DNA of 64,000 bases from JAQVYB01 sp964490935. Lineage in GTDB: Bacteria > Verrucomicrobiota > Kiritimatiellia > RZYC01. The translations under genes and the position numbers were made by a program. Numbering within the stretch: position 1 is the stretch's first letter; every line of letters begins with the position of its first letter. Below, one piece after another: positions 15,704-25,237 of this stretch. The notes below the pieces were generated by a model that was given only the letters and a program-made list of their open reading frames with translations, was not told the DNA's origin and made no database searches. Location of the stretch: contig CAZBEO010000005.1 in assembly GCA_964490935.1 (NCBI GenBank), positions 9,726 to 73,725 on the forward strand, given 5' to 3'.

Positions 15704-17869
15704 ATGACAACGGATGCCCGAAATCTGGTCGATGGTAAGTACAGTATCAGCGACCTTGTCGATATGGATCAGCTGCGTGATGTCTTTGAGAAATTTACAC
15801 TGGCCACGGGATTTACCATTGGGTTTCTGGATCATCCGGATCTGAATGTACTCATCGCAACGGGCTGGCGGGACATCTGTACGAAGTTTCACCGGGGATG
15901 TCCCGCTGCGGCTGAAGTTTGTACAAAGAGTAATGCACACCTGCTGGATCAATTGTCCACTCCACATCAATTGGAGATCGAACTGTGCGACCATGGGCTG
16001 GTCGACTGCGCAACCCCCATCATCATCAAAGGGAAGCACATTGCAAGTTTGGCCACCGGCCAACTGCTGCTCGAAGAAGCGAACATCGGACGTTTTTGCA
16101 AGCAGGCCCAACGGTTTGGCTTCGACGAAAAGAAGTATCTGGAGGCGCTCGAAGGGGTGCCTGTTGTTTCGGAAGAACAACTGCGAAGTGTCACGGCGTT
16201 TCTAGGTACCTTGGCTCTCGTCATCACGGAACTGGGGTACGCTACGCTGAAAAGCAAGGAGGAGGCTGAGAGACTGGCCGCAGAGGTTGCAGAGCGCAAG
16301 CGGGTGGAAGTCGAGCTGCGAAGTTCAGAGCGAAAGTTCCGCCTGTTGCATGAGAGCATGAGAGACGCGTTTGTGAGTGTGGATATGGAGGGCCACTTTC
16401 TCGATTTCAACGGCGTCTACCAACATATGTTGGGGTATACAGAAGAGGAACTCAACGGCAAAACCTACACGGATCTGACACCTGAAAAATGGCACGGCGT
16501 TGAGATGAATCTTGTGAAAGAACAGGTCCTTTCGCGCGGATATTCCGATGTGTATGAAAAAGAATATTACCGTAAAGATGGAACGGTGTTCCCGGTTGAA
16601 CTGCGCACCATGCTGATGCGGGATAGCGCTGGAGCCCCATCGGCCATGTGGTCCATCGTTCGTGATGTTACCGAACGAAAGCAGGCGGAAGAAGAACGCC
16701 TTAAGATGGAGTCCAAAATACGACATGTGCAAAAACTGGAGAGTTTGGGAGTTCTGGCTGGAGGCATCGCGCACGATTTTAACAATTTGCTGATGACGAT
16801 TCTGGGGAATATTGAACTGGCCATGGAAGAGGCCTCATCGGCTGCGTCAAAACGGAACAACCTGCTGGAGGCAGAAAAGGCCGGACGTCGCGCAGCAGGC
16901 TTATGTAGAGAGATGTTGGCGTATGCCGGGAAAGGCCGGTTTATTATCCGGCACATAAATATTCAGGAGCTGGTGGAGGAAATGATACATATCCTGAAGG
17001 TATCCATTTCCAAGAAGGCACAGCTTCGGTCAGACTTTGCTATGAATCTTCCGGCCATAGAGGCGGATGCCGAACAGATTCGGCAGGTCATCATGAATCT
17101 GATTATTAATGCTTCCGATGCGTTGGGGGATGGTGAGGGTGTCGTTAAAATTACCACGGGTGTGATGGAATGCCAGCGGGACTATTTTGCAGACAAGGGT
17201 TCCGATGAGCCACTGAGTGAGGGCACTTACGTGTATCTGGAAGTGTGTGATACCGGGTGCGGGATGGACGAAACGACGAAAGCCTGTATGTTTGACCCGT
17301 TTTTCACAACCAAATTTACAGGGCGGGGGCTGGGCATGTCCGCCGTCATGGGTATTGTGCGAGGGCACAAGGGAGCCATCAAGGTGACCAGCAAACCGGG
17401 GAAAGGCACAACGATCAGGCTTCTCTTCCCGGCGAGTTCCCAGCCGGCCGAGTCTCTTTGTGAGGCTGTAGATAAGGGCAGTTGGCGAGGAAGCGGAGCC
17501 ATACTTCTGGTGGATGATGAAGAAGGGGTGCGTGCAGTGGGCAAGCTTATGCTGGAACGCATGGGTTTTCATGTGGTGTTGGCCGAAGATGGTGCCGCGG
17601 CCATCGACCTACTCCGCAACATGCCACCGGAGGGCTACGAGAAATTTGCCTGCGTGATTCTTGATTTGACCATGCCCCATATGAACGGGGAGGAGACCTT
17701 CCAGGATATCCAGCGCCTACACATTGATGTTCCGGTTCTTGTTTCCAGCGGATACGACGAACAGCAGGTAATTCAGAAATTTGCAGGAACTGGCCTGGCG
17801 GGATTCATCCAGAAGCCCTATCGGATGAAGGAGCTGGCCACCAAATTGCGGAAGGTTCTAGAGTCCTGA
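15704..17869 (+). CDS. PocR-PAS hybrid sensor histidine kinase with receiver domain
   Basis: 721 residues from the ATG at 15704, chosen for the strong GAGGAGG 5-8 nt upstream. The domains are: a PocR ligand-binding domain (about 12-178) with the Cys-rich HRGCPAAAEVC segment; a short coiled coil (183-210); PAS (210-325); HisKA with His357 in GGIAHDFNN; a HATPase with NLIINASDAL, DTGCGMD and GLGMSAVMGIV; and a C-terminal receiver with VDDEE, VILDLTMP and a Lys in IQKPY. No membrane segment is present, so it senses an internal ligand; PocR domains are thought to bind small hydrocarbons or metabolites. The receiver likely relays to a separate phosphotransfer protein not present here. It stands alone. 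Confidence 0.93.
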   Translation: MTTDARNLVDGKYSISDLVDMDQLRDVFEKFTLATGFTIGFLDHPDLNVLIATGWRDICTKFHRGCPAAAEVCTKSNAHLLDQLSTPHQLEIELCDHGLVDCATPIIIKGKHIASLATGQLLLEEANIGRFCKQAQRFGFDEKKYLEALEGVPVVSEEQLRSVTAFLGTLALVITELGYATLKSKEEAERLAAEVAERKRVEVELRSSERKFRLLHESMRDAFVSVDMEGHFLDFNGVYQHMLGYTEEELNGKTYTDLTPEKWHGVEMNLVKEQVLSRGYSDVYEKEYYRKDGTVFPVELRTMLMRDSAGAPSAMWSIVRDVTERKQAEEERLKMESKIRHVQKLESLGVLAGGIAHDFNNLLMTILGNIELAMEEASSAASKRNNLLEAEKAGRRAAGLCREMLAYAGKGRFIIRHINIQELVEEMIHILKVSISKKAQLRSDFAMNLPAIEADAEQIRQVIMNLIINASDALGDGEGVVKITTGVMECQRDYFADKGSDEPLSEGTYVYLEVCDTGCGMDETTKACMFDPFFTTKFTGRGLGMSAVMGIVRGHKGAIKVTSKPGKGTTIRLLFPASSQPAESLCEAVDKGSWRGSGAILLVDDEEGVRAVGKLMLERMGFHVVLAEDGAAAIDLLRNMPPEGYEKFACVILDLTMPHMNGEETFQDIQRLHIDVPVLVSSGYDEQQVIQKFAGTGLAGFIQKPYRMKELATKLRKVLES

Positions 17870-17940
17870 AGAGCTTCTGGCGCTCACGCGGCGGCATGGG
17901 GGTGGATTTAGGCGGCGTAAACAGGTGGTGACATTCCGGC

Positions 17941-18969
17941 CTAGGGATGTTTGGGCAAGGCTTCACTCAACAAACCGCCAGCTTTGACTTGGTCATAATA
18001 GTCGGAAAAGGCCTGTATGGTGGAGGGGTTGTTAATCAGGACGCTGGTTTCGTTGCGGCGCTCGAGGGCATCATAGCCCCAGTTGGCCGATCCGATCACG
18101 ACGGCGTCATCCACCAGTACGACTTTGGCATGGGTGGTCTGTGTGACAGAATCATCAAAGACGGCTACGCCATGGGTCTGCAAATAATCTTTTGCGCCCT
18201 GGTTTACCTCGTTGAGCGTGTGATTGTAGTCGCTCAGGTCCATGAGCACCTCGACATCGACGCCCCGTTTTGCCGCAGCAATGAGCGCATCAAGCAATTG
18301 GTTGGTTTTGCATTCGGGATATTCCGGATAATATTTAATCCCGTACATGATGATCCGGATACGTTTGTGTGCGGCCTGAAACAAAGCGAGTAGTTCATCG
18401 AAATACTGCCGGTTAATGATGGTCTTGATCGAGCCGCTTTGGATTGCGGGCAGGAGCGGTTCTTCAACGCTGTCCTTCATCAGCGTATCGGCGTAGCGGC
18501 TGAAATATTCGGCGATGAGCGGATCGTAGATCAGGACATTGCTTTCGTTGTTGTTGTCGATGGAATTGCCGGTCCAATTGGTTGAGCCAAGCAGCACTAC
18601 TTTACCATCCACGACGAGGAGTTTGCTGTGCAGCATTTTTTTCTTTGTGTCCAGCTCCACCGCGATGCCTAGGTCGTGCAGGTACGGCAAACTTTTCGCG
18701 TTGAACTCAATGTTGTTTTCAAGCAGGCCGCGCACCGTGACGCCGCGTTGTACCGCCTCCGCCAGGGCCTGCTGAATTTGTTTGATGGTGGGATCGTAAT
18801 GATATTCCAGGGCTAAAAATTCCAGGCGGTTGGTGCTCGAATGAATCAATTTCAGCACGGCGGGCAAGTAGTCTTTGTTGTTTACCGGTTGAATGGTCTG
18901 CTCGGCACCTGCCGGAAGGTGCGCCACACAAATCATCAATAAAATACCCGTGAATAATCGTGCTTTCAT
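17941..18969 (-). CDS. secreted phospholipase D-like protein
   Basis: 342 residues from the ATG at 18969, where a signal peptide starts (MKARLFTGILLMICVAHLPA) with AGGGAA upstream; longer starts would precede the signal peptide and are rejected. Two HKD motifs are complete: H114-K116-D121 in HSKLLVVDGKVVLLGSTN and H280-K282-D287 in HAKVVLVDDAVVIGSAN. The paired motifs form one phosphodiesterase active site. Family members cleave phospholipids or nucleic acids; the secreted two-HKD type without other domains is often a nuclease or lipase of unknown substrate. It is divergent from the next gene across a gap holding REP-like repeats. Confidence 0.88.
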   Translation of the reverse strand: MKARLFTGILLMICVAHLPAGAEQTIQPVNNKDYLPAVLKLIHSSTNRLEFLALEYHYDPTIKQIQQALAEAVQRGVTVRGLLENNIEFNAKSLPYLHDLGIAVELDTKKKMLHSKLLVVDGKVVLLGSTNWTGNSIDNNNESNVLIYDPLIAEYFSRYADTLMKDSVEEPLLPAIQSGSIKTIINRQYFDELLALFQAAHKRIRIIMYGIKYYPEYPECKTNQLLDALIAAAKRGVDVEVLMDLSDYNHTLNEVNQGAKDYLQTHGVAVFDDSVTQTTHAKVVLVDDAVVIGSANWGYDALERRNETSVLINNPSTIQAFSDYYDQVKAGGLLSEALPKHP

Positions 18970-19053
18970 AATCTTATTTCCCTTTCGTGTCAGGAGCACA
19001 GTGTACCAATGGCAGTGCCAAAAGTTTATCTGTTTGCATGATTCTGTACTGAA

Positions 19054-19138
19054 GTAGCCGTCCGCTCGCCGAGCGGTCGGGGGAGGAGGGGTGTCAAGCG
19101 GCAAAACTCCGTGGCGCTCGGAGAGCACCCCGCTACCA
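19054..19138. repeat. REP/BIME-like pair of facing palindromes with GTAG heads
   Basis: On the plus strand GTAG precedes the hairpin CCGCTCGCCGAGCGG (19054-19077). On the minus strand GGTAG (19138 inward) precedes CGGGGTGCTCTCCGAGCGCC (to 19109). GTAG plus hairpin is the hallmark of REP sequences moved by RAYT transposases. The same two modules, inverted, recur at 55689-55760 and the second alone at 19970. This fills the 320-bp divergent gap between the phospholipase and yceH-like genes; I see no gene there. Confidence 0.7.
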
Positions 19139-19292
19139 ATACGCACATCCTGCACACGGCGTTCCGCGACTCCGCTCAAGCCGATTAGCCCAGAGCACAT
19201 CCAATCAGTGGAAACTTTCATAGCCCGTAAGCCGACTGCTCGTGTATAAGCAAATCCTACACAGAGATATGTTCTGTTAAAGGAGGGCTTTC

Positions 19293-19961
19293 ATGGAACT
19301 CGAATTGAACGCTATCGAACTGCGCATTGTGGGCTGTCTGATGGAAAAGGAAATCACCACGCCCGATTATTATCCGCTGACGCTGAATCAACTGGTGGCC
19401 GCCTGCAATCAGAAATCCAACCGTCATCCCGTGATGGAGCTGGATGAACGAACCATTGAACGGACCCTGGAGGACTTGCGGGAGGGGCATCATCTCGCCT
19501 GCCGCATCCACACCAGTGGAAGCCGTGTGCCAAAATACAATCACACTCTGGCCGATCAATGGACCTTCTCTCCCCAGGAATTCGCCATCCTGTGCGAGCT
19601 GTTTCTTCGCGGTCCTCAAACCGCCGGCGAATTGCGCACGCACGCTTCCCGCATTTGCCCGATGAACGATCTGAGCGAGGTGGAGCAGGCTCTTCAGGAG
19701 TTGTCCGTCCGCACCGACGGCCCGTTTACAGCCATCCTGCCCCGGGAACCCGGCAAGCGGGAACAACGTTGGACTCATCTATTTTCAGGAACGGCGGTGC
19801 AGACCGTTTCCGCGCAGGAAAATGAAGGTGGGCAACCAATCCCTCAAGGCCCTGGACTGTGCGAACGCGTGGCCGCACTGGAAGGCGAAGTCGCCACTCT
19901 TCGCGAGACCCTGAACCAGATTCAAAACGACTACGCTGAATTCAAAAGGCAGTTTTCTTAG
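19293..19961 (+). CDS. UPF0502 / YceH (DUF480) family protein
   Basis: 222 residues. It opens with ELNAIELRIVGCLMEKEITTPDYYPLTLNQL, then CNQKSNRHPVMEL, RVPKYNH and RGPQTAGELRTHASR, all hallmark blocks of the DUF480/YceH family. The family consists of two winged-helix domains, and its molecular role is unknown. A predicted coiled coil (LEGEVATLRETLNQIQNDYA) closes the protein. Length matches the family (about 215). The ribosome site is AAAGGAGG just upstream. It is flanked on both sides by REP-like repeats, one on each side, in opposite orientation. Confidence 0.9.
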   Translation: MELELNAIELRIVGCLMEKEITTPDYYPLTLNQLVAACNQKSNRHPVMELDERTIERTLEDLREGHHLACRIHTSGSRVPKYNHTLADQWTFSPQEFAILCELFLRGPQTAGELRTHASRICPMNDLSEVEQALQELSVRTDGPFTAILPREPGKREQRWTHLFSGTAVQTVSAQENEGGQPIPQGPGLCERVAALEGEVATLRETLNQIQNDYAEFKRQFS

Positions 19962-19969
19962 AATGGTCG

Positions 19970-19993
19970 CGTGGTGCTCTCCGAGCGCCACGG
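19970..19993. repeat. REP-like palindrome copy
   Basis: CGTGGTGCTCTCCGAGCGCC and the following CACGG form a hairpin (GTGGTGCTC against GAGCGCCAC). It is the reverse complement of 19109-19132 with few changes, and matches 55689-55712. The head is GTCG instead of GTAG. It lies 9 bp after the yceH-like stop in a convergent gap. Confidence 0.7.
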
Positions 19994-20025
19994 CTTTTGG
20001 GCTTCTTGAATTGCCGCGCCGGATT

Positions 20026-20040
20026 TTCCAATGGTTGGAA
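20026..20040. repeat. single TTCCAATGGTTGGAA palindrome
   Basis: One-mismatch relative of the 2193-2300 array units, again in a convergent gap (yceH-like gene and rfbB). It lies 33 bp from a REP-like copy, as also seen near 55.7 kb. No second unit is found 31 bp on either side. Confidence 0.65.
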
Positions 20041-20078
20041 AAAATAATTTCAGGGACTTGGCGGGGGTGATGTGGCGG

Positions 20079-21104
20079 TCAGGCTTTGGCGCGTTGGCCG
20101 TAGAGGTTTTCGTAGTAGGCGGTGTATTGTCCGCTGCGCACGTTTTCGAGCCAGTCGCGATGGGTGAGATACCAGTCGATGGTTTTCTGCATGGCTTGTT
20201 CAAAGGTATAGCGGGGGGCCCAGCCGAGTTCATTCTGGATTTTAACGGCGTCCATGGCGTAGCGCCGGTCGTGTCCAGGGCGATCCTGCACGAAGGTGAT
20301 GAGGGATTCCGGTTTGCCCAGTTTGGCGAGTAGGGTTTTGACGAGTTCGAGGTTGGGTATGTCGTGCATGCTGCCGATGTTGTAGACTTCGCCGGATTTG
20401 CCCTGTCGCAGGACGAGGTCAATGCCTCGGCAGTGGTCGTCGACGTAAATCCAGTCGCGCACGTGCATGCCATCGCCATAGACCGGCAGGGGCTTTTCTT
20501 CGAGGGCGTTGGCAATCATCAGCGGGATGAGTTTTTCCGGGAATTGATAGGGTCCGAAGTTGTTGGAGCAGCGCGTGGTGACGGCGTCGAGTTTGTAGGA
20601 GCGTGCGGCGGCACGCACCATGAAGTCGGCGGCGGCTTTGGTGGCGGAATAGGGATTGTTTGGCGCGAGGGGGGTGGTTTCGGTGAAGCTGCCTTCGGGT
20701 CCGAGGCTGCCGTACACTTCGTCGGTGGAGACTTGCAGGAAGCGTCCGATTTTGAATGCACGGCAGGCATCGAGAAGGTGCTGGGTTCCGGCGATGTTGG
20801 TTTGGATGAAGGCGTCGGCACCGACGTGGAGACTGCGGTCAACATGGCTTTCGGCGGCAAAGTTGAGGATGGCATCGAGATCGGGATGCGCCTCGAAGGC
20901 GGCACGCACTTGGGCGGCATCGCGAATGTCCGCTTTGATGAAGGTATAGCGCGGATCGTTTTCGATGTCGGCCAGGTTTTCGAGATTGCCGGCATAGGTG
21001 AGGGCATCGAGGTTGACAATCTCGGTATCGGTGCGTTCCTGAAGGACCATCCGAATGTAGTTGCTGCCGATAAATCCAGCACCGCCGGTGACGAGTATTT
21101 TCAT
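20079..21104 (-). CDS. rfbB: dTDP-glucose 4,6-dehydratase
   Basis: 341 residues, the usual length. It is an extended short-chain dehydrogenase: GGAGFIGSNYIR (7-18) binds NAD, AESHVDRS is the family block, and YSATKAAADFMV carries the catalytic Tyr and Lys. TDEVYG supplies the Thr-Asp-Glu set that marks dehydratases. It converts dTDP-glucose to dTDP-4-keto-6-deoxyglucose in the cytosol for rhamnose and related sugars of surface polysaccharide. It is the last gene of the operon, and its ATG overlaps the carB stop by 4 bases, so it is translationally coupled to carB. Confidence 0.95.
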   Translation of the reverse strand: MKILVTGGAGFIGSNYIRMVLQERTDTEIVNLDALTYAGNLENLADIENDPRYTFIKADIRDAAQVRAAFEAHPDLDAILNFAAESHVDRSLHVGADAFIQTNIAGTQHLLDACRAFKIGRFLQVSTDEVYGSLGPEGSFTETTPLAPNNPYSATKAAADFMVRAAARSYKLDAVTTRCSNNFGPYQFPEKLIPLMIANALEEKPLPVYGDGMHVRDWIYVDDHCRGIDLVLRQGKSGEVYNIGSMHDIPNLELVKTLLAKLGKPESLITFVQDRPGHDRRYAMDAVKIQNELGWAPRYTFEQAMQKTIDWYLTHRDWLENVRSGQYTAYYENLYGQRAKA

Positions 21105-24100
21105 GAGTTGGCGTCTTTCTTTTTGATGTCGCGGTGGTATTCCTGAAGGGACTTGACTTGGCCGCCACCGGTTCGGCTGGCGGCGATTCCCTTTGCAGAG
21201 GCTAAGGCGGCGGCGAGCGTGGTGATGTAGGGCACTTTATATTTAATGGCAGTCTTGCGAATGTAGGAATCGTCGTGCTGTCCTTTTTTTCCTATGGGCG
21301 TATTGATGACAAGCTGGATTTCGCCGTTCATGATGGCGTCCACGATGTTCGGGCGGCCTTCGTGCATTTTGCTGATGAGTTCGGCTTGGATGCCTTGCTG
21401 TTCAAAGAAGAGGCAGGTGCCCTCCGTGGCACGTATGCGGAAACCCATCTGTGCGAAGTCGCGCCCAATGCGCGCCACGGCGTCGCTTTTTTCGGATACG
21501 CTGATAAGGACGACGCCCTCGGTGGGAAGGGGTGGACGGGCGGCTTCTTCGGCCTTGAAGAAGGCCATGCCGAAACTGTCGGCCATGCCCAGCACTTCGC
21601 CGGTGGATCGCATTTCAGGCCCGAGCAAGGGGTCGACTTCCGGAAACATGTTGAAGGGGAAGACGGCTTCTTTGACGCCGTAGTGCGGGATGTCGGCGTG
21701 TTGCAGTCCGAGTTCGGCGAGTGGGCATCCGGTCATGAGCTGGGTGGCGGCGCGTGCCATCGAGATGGCGCACACTTTGGAAACCAAGGGGACGGTGCGC
21801 GAGGCACGCGGGTTGGCCTCGAGAACATAGACCTGGTCGTCGGCAATGGCGTATTGCATGTTCATCAGTCCCACCACGTGCAGTTCCTCGGCAATGCGGC
21901 GGGTGTAGTCCTCGATGGTTTTGAGGTGTTTTTCTTCGATGTTCACAGGCGGGATCACGCAGGCGGAATCGCCGGAGTGAATGCCGGCCTGCTCGATGTG
22001 TTCCATGATGGCTGGGACAAATACGTCGTGTCCATCGGAGAGGGCATCGGCTTCGCATTCGAGGGCGTCTTCCAGAAAGCGGTCGATCAGGATGGGGCGG
22101 TCCGGGGTGACTTCGACAGCGGTGTTCACATAGCGTTGCAGGTCGGCTTCGTCGTACACCACTTCCATGCCGCGTCCACCGAGGACAAAGGAGGGGCGCA
22201 CCATCAGCGGGTAGCCGATGTTGGCGGCCACGGCCAGGGCTTCTTCCTGGTTGGTGGCCATGCCGGATTCGGGCATGGGGATGCCCATTTTATCCATCAT
22301 TTTTCGGAAGAGATCACGGTCCTCGGCGAGGGCGATGGTGGCGGGCGTGGTGCCCAGGATTCGGACGCCTTCTTGTGCGAGTTCTTCGGCGATGTTGAGC
22401 GGGGTCTGGCCGCCGAACTGTACAATGACGCCTTCCGGTTTTTCTTTGTGGTAGATGCTGAGTACGTCTTCCACGGTGAGGGGCTCGAAGTAGAGTTTGT
22501 CGGAGGTATCGTAGTCGGTGGATACGGTTTCGGGGTTGCAGTTAACCATGATGGTTTCATAGCCCTGTTCGCGGAGTGCGAGTGCGGCGTGTACGCAGCA
22601 GTAATCAAATTCGATTCCCTGGCCGATGCGGTTGGGCCCGCCTCCGAGGATCATGATTTTGCGTCGGTCGCTGACGGCGACCTGGTCGGGGGCGTTGTAG
22701 GTGGAGTAATAGTAGGCGGCATCTTCCACGCCACTGACGGGCACCGGTGCCCATGCTTCGAGCAGGCCGAGGCCCAGACGTTTCGTGCGGATGCTTTTTT
22801 CCGACACGCCCAGAATCCGGGCGAGATACTTATCGGAAAAGCCATCGAGTTTGGCGCGCCGGAGGAGTTCGTCAGGCAGGGTGGTGCCTTTGGTGGCGAG
22901 GACTTCTTCTTCGAGTTGCACGAGTTCGCGCATTTGTTCGATGAAGTAGTGTTTGATGTGGGTCAGGCGATGGAGTTCTTCGGTGTCGGCACCTTTGCGA
23001 ATAGCTTCATACATAATGAACTGCCGCTCGCTGGTGGCCTCGCGCAGCAGGTGCATCAGTTCGGGAAGCGTGCGCCGGTTGAAGTCTTTGGCGAAGCCGA
23101 GTCCATGGCGTCCGTTTTCCAGCGCACGGATGGCCTTCTGAAAGGCTTCTTTGTAATTTTTCCCGATGCTCATGACCTCACCCACAGCGCGCATCTGGGT
23201 GCCGAGTTTATCTTCCGAGCCTTTGAATTTTTCGAAGGCCCATCGAGCGAACTTGACCACCACGTAGTCGCCGGAGGGGGTATAGCTATCCAGGGTTCCG
23301 TCACGCCAGTACGGGATGTCCTTGAGAGTCAATCCGGCGGCGAGTTTGGCGGAGATCAGGGCAATCGGGAAGCCGGTGGCCTTGGAGGCCAGGGCCGAGG
23401 AACGCGAGGTGCGCGGATTGATTTCAATAATGACGACCCGATCAGTCTTTGGATCGTGCGCAAATTGTACGTTGGTGCCGCCGATGACCTGAATGGCTTC
23501 GACGATTCGGTAGGAGTAGTCCTGCAGGCGCTTCATGAGTTCGGGTTTGATGGTGAGCATGGGCGCGGTACAGAAGGAATCCCCGGTATGCACGCCCATG
23601 GCGTCCACGTTTTCAATGAAGCAGACCGTAATCATTTTGCCGATCGCGTCGCGCACGATTTCGAGTTCGAGTTCTTCCCACCCCAACACGGACTCCTCAA
23701 TCAGCACCTGCCCCACCATGCTGGCCGCAATGCCGCGGTTGACGATGACGCGCAGCTCTTCGAGATTGTAGACGAGGCCGCCGCCTGTTCCGCCCATGGT
23801 GTAGGCCGGGCGCACGACCACGGGGTAGCCCAATTCAGAGGCGATGGCTTCGGCTTCGGCCACGGTATAGGCCGGCGCGCTTTTGGGCATATCGATGCCG
23901 AGGCGGTTCATGGTGTCTTTGAAGGCAATGCGGTCCTCGCCGCGCTCAATGGCGTCGACCTGTACGCCAATGACCTCGACCTTGTATTTTTCGAGTACCC
24001 CGGCCTTTGCCAGTTCGAGGCAGAGATTGAGCCCAGACTGTCCGCCCAGATTGGGCAGGAGGGCATCGGGGCGTTCTTTGGCAATGATTTGTTCCATGCG

Positions 24101-24316
24101 TTGCACATTGAGTGGCTCGATGTAGGTGGCGTCGGCCGTGCCGGGGTCGGTCATGATGGTGGCCGGGTTGGAGTTGACGAGTACAATTTCGTACCCCAGT
24201 TCGCGCAGCGCCTTGCAGGCCTGCGTACCGGAATAGTCAAACTCGCAGGCTTGACCGATAATGATGGGACCCGATCCGATGATCATTACTTTTTTGATGT
24301 CGTTTCGTTTAGGCAT
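21101..24316 (-). CDS. carB: carbamoyl-phosphate synthase large subunit
   Basis: 1071 residues, full length. The N-terminal half has GSGPIIIGQACEFDYSG and the first ATP-grasp domain (PVVVRPAYTMGGTGGG); the oligomerisation region follows; the second half repeats this with GGGPNRIGQGIEFDYCC and PLMVRPSFVLGGRGME. The C-terminal 130 residues are the MGS-like allosteric domain (INTPIGK, DSYIRKTAIKYKVPY). It makes carbamoyl phosphate from glutamine-derived ammonia, bicarbonate and 2 ATP for pyrimidines and arginine. carA is not in the window. Its position inside a dTDP-sugar operon, coupled to rfbB by a 4-base overlap, is unusual. Confidence 0.97.
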   Translation of the reverse strand: MPKRNDIKKVMIIGSGPIIIGQACEFDYSGTQACKALRELGYEIVLVNSNPATIMTDPGTADATYIEPLNVQRMEQIIAKERPDALLPNLGGQSGLNLCLELAKAGVLEKYKVEVIGVQVDAIERGEDRIAFKDTMNRLGIDMPKSAPAYTVAEAEAIASELGYPVVVRPAYTMGGTGGGLVYNLEELRVIVNRGIAASMVGQVLIEESVLGWEELELEIVRDAIGKMITVCFIENVDAMGVHTGDSFCTAPMLTIKPELMKRLQDYSYRIVEAIQVIGGTNVQFAHDPKTDRVVIIEINPRTSRSSALASKATGFPIALISAKLAAGLTLKDIPYWRDGTLDSYTPSGDYVVVKFARWAFEKFKGSEDKLGTQMRAVGEVMSIGKNYKEAFQKAIRALENGRHGLGFAKDFNRRTLPELMHLLREATSERQFIMYEAIRKGADTEELHRLTHIKHYFIEQMRELVQLEEEVLATKGTTLPDELLRRAKLDGFSDKYLARILGVSEKSIRTKRLGLGLLEAWAPVPVSGVEDAAYYYSTYNAPDQVAVSDRRKIMILGGGPNRIGQGIEFDYCCVHAALALREQGYETIMVNCNPETVSTDYDTSDKLYFEPLTVEDVLSIYHKEKPEGVIVQFGGQTPLNIAEELAQEGVRILGTTPATIALAEDRDLFRKMMDKMGIPMPESGMATNQEEALAVAANIGYPLMVRPSFVLGGRGMEVVYDEADLQRYVNTAVEVTPDRPILIDRFLEDALECEADALSDGHDVFVPAIMEHIEQAGIHSGDSACVIPPVNIEEKHLKTIEDYTRRIAEELHVVGLMNMQYAIADDQVYVLEANPRASRTVPLVSKVCAISMARAATQLMTGCPLAELGLQHADIPHYGVKEAVFPFNMFPEVDPLLGPEMRSTGEVLGMADSFGMAFFKAEEAARPPLPTEGVVLISVSEKSDAVARIGRDFAQMGFRIRATEGTCLFFEQQGIQAELISKMHEGRPNIVDAIMNGEIQLVINTPIGKKGQHDDSYIRKTAIKYKVPYITTLAAALASAKGIAASRTGGGQVKSLQEYHRDIKKKDANS

Positions 24317-24382
24317 GGGGCGTTCTCCGGGGTTGTTCAGGGCCGGATGGCCGGGGCGTGATGGTTTTGTTTTTATGAAGGT

Positions 24383-25237
24383 TTAAGTCAGCGATTCATG
24401 GTTGAGGGCTTCGAGATAGGCATCCAATCCCTCCTGCCAAGAAGGGAAGCGATGGCCGGTCCATTGCGTATAGCGCGTTTTATCCAGCACGGAATTGGCG
24501 GGGCGTCGTGCGGGGCGCGGATAGGTGGAGGCAGGGACTGGAATCACTTCCACGCCGGGCTGAACCCGGTCCACAATGGCGCGTGCAAAATCAAACCACG
24601 AGCAGGCACCTTCCGACGAGGTATGCACGATGCCCCGGTGTTTTGTTTGAAGCAGCCGCAGCAGCGCGTCGGCCAACTGTCCGCTCCAGGTGGGACAGGA
24701 CACCTGATCATGCACGACTTTCAGCGGCACTTTGCCCTCGGCTAAAAAGCGCATAATGGATTGAATAAAACTCGGGCCATGCAGGCCGAAAAGCGACTGG
24801 GTGCGCGCGATGATATACGCGCATCCGGCGTTCTGCACGGCGCGTTCCCCGGCGAGCTTGCTTTCGCCATACACACTGAGGGCGTGGGTCGGGTCATCCT
24901 CCTGATAGGGGTTTTTTTTGGTGCCGTCGAAGACATAATCGGTGCTGATATGCAGCAACGAAACGCTCCGTTGCGCACAGAGTCGGGCCAAGTTACGCGG
25001 GCCTTCGGCATTGACGGAAAAACAGATATCGCGATTCGTTTCCGCGTCATCCACACGGGTATAAGCGGCGCAGTTAATGATCCAGTCACATTCGGGCATG
25101 TCATCCTGGAGACGTTCCGGTCTGGTAATGTCTATTTCGGGCAGGTCCAAGCCGACGAAGTTCACGCCTGCACACGCGCAGGCGTTCTTCAGGTCCGTTC
25201 CAAGCATTCCGTTGGCGCCGACAATCACCACCCGCAT
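24383..25237 (-). CDS. rfbD: dTDP-4-dehydrorhamnose reductase
   Basis: 284 residues from the ATG at 25237, which overlaps the rfbA stop as TGATG. The start MRVVIVGANGMLGTDL is the NAD(P) motif; NCAAYTRVDDAE, STDYVFDG and YGESKLAGE (Tyr and Lys) are the RmlD family blocks. The next segment ARTQSLFG and the late TARxPxNSVL-like ending (RPARRPANSVLDKTR) also fit. It catalyses the last reduction to dTDP-L-rhamnose. rfbC, the 3,5-epimerase needed between RfbB and RfbD, is not found in this operon and must lie elsewhere if rhamnose is the product. Confidence 0.93.
   Translation of the reverse strand: MRVVIVGANGMLGTDLKNACACAGVNFVGLDLPEIDITRPERLQDDMPECDWIINCAAYTRVDDAETNRDICFSVNAEGPRNLARLCAQRSVSLLHISTDYVFDGTKKNPYQEDDPTHALSVYGESKLAGERAVQNAGCAYIIARTQSLFGLHGPSFIQSIMRFLAEGKVPLKVVHDQVSCPTWSGQLADALLRLLQTKHRGIVHTSSEGACSWFDFARAIVDRVQPGVEVIPVPASTYPRPARRPANSVLDKTRYTQWTGHRFPSWQEGLDAYLEALNHESLT

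Noticed and set aside
20364..21146. Plus-strand open frame opposite rfbB
   Set aside because: Shadow frame; composition rich in Gly, Val and Glu mirrors the rfbB codons and no family motif appears.
21275..24361. Very long open frame on the plus strand opposite carB
   Set aside because: It is the antisense shadow of carB: the high GC third-position bias keeps it open, and its translation shows no domain.
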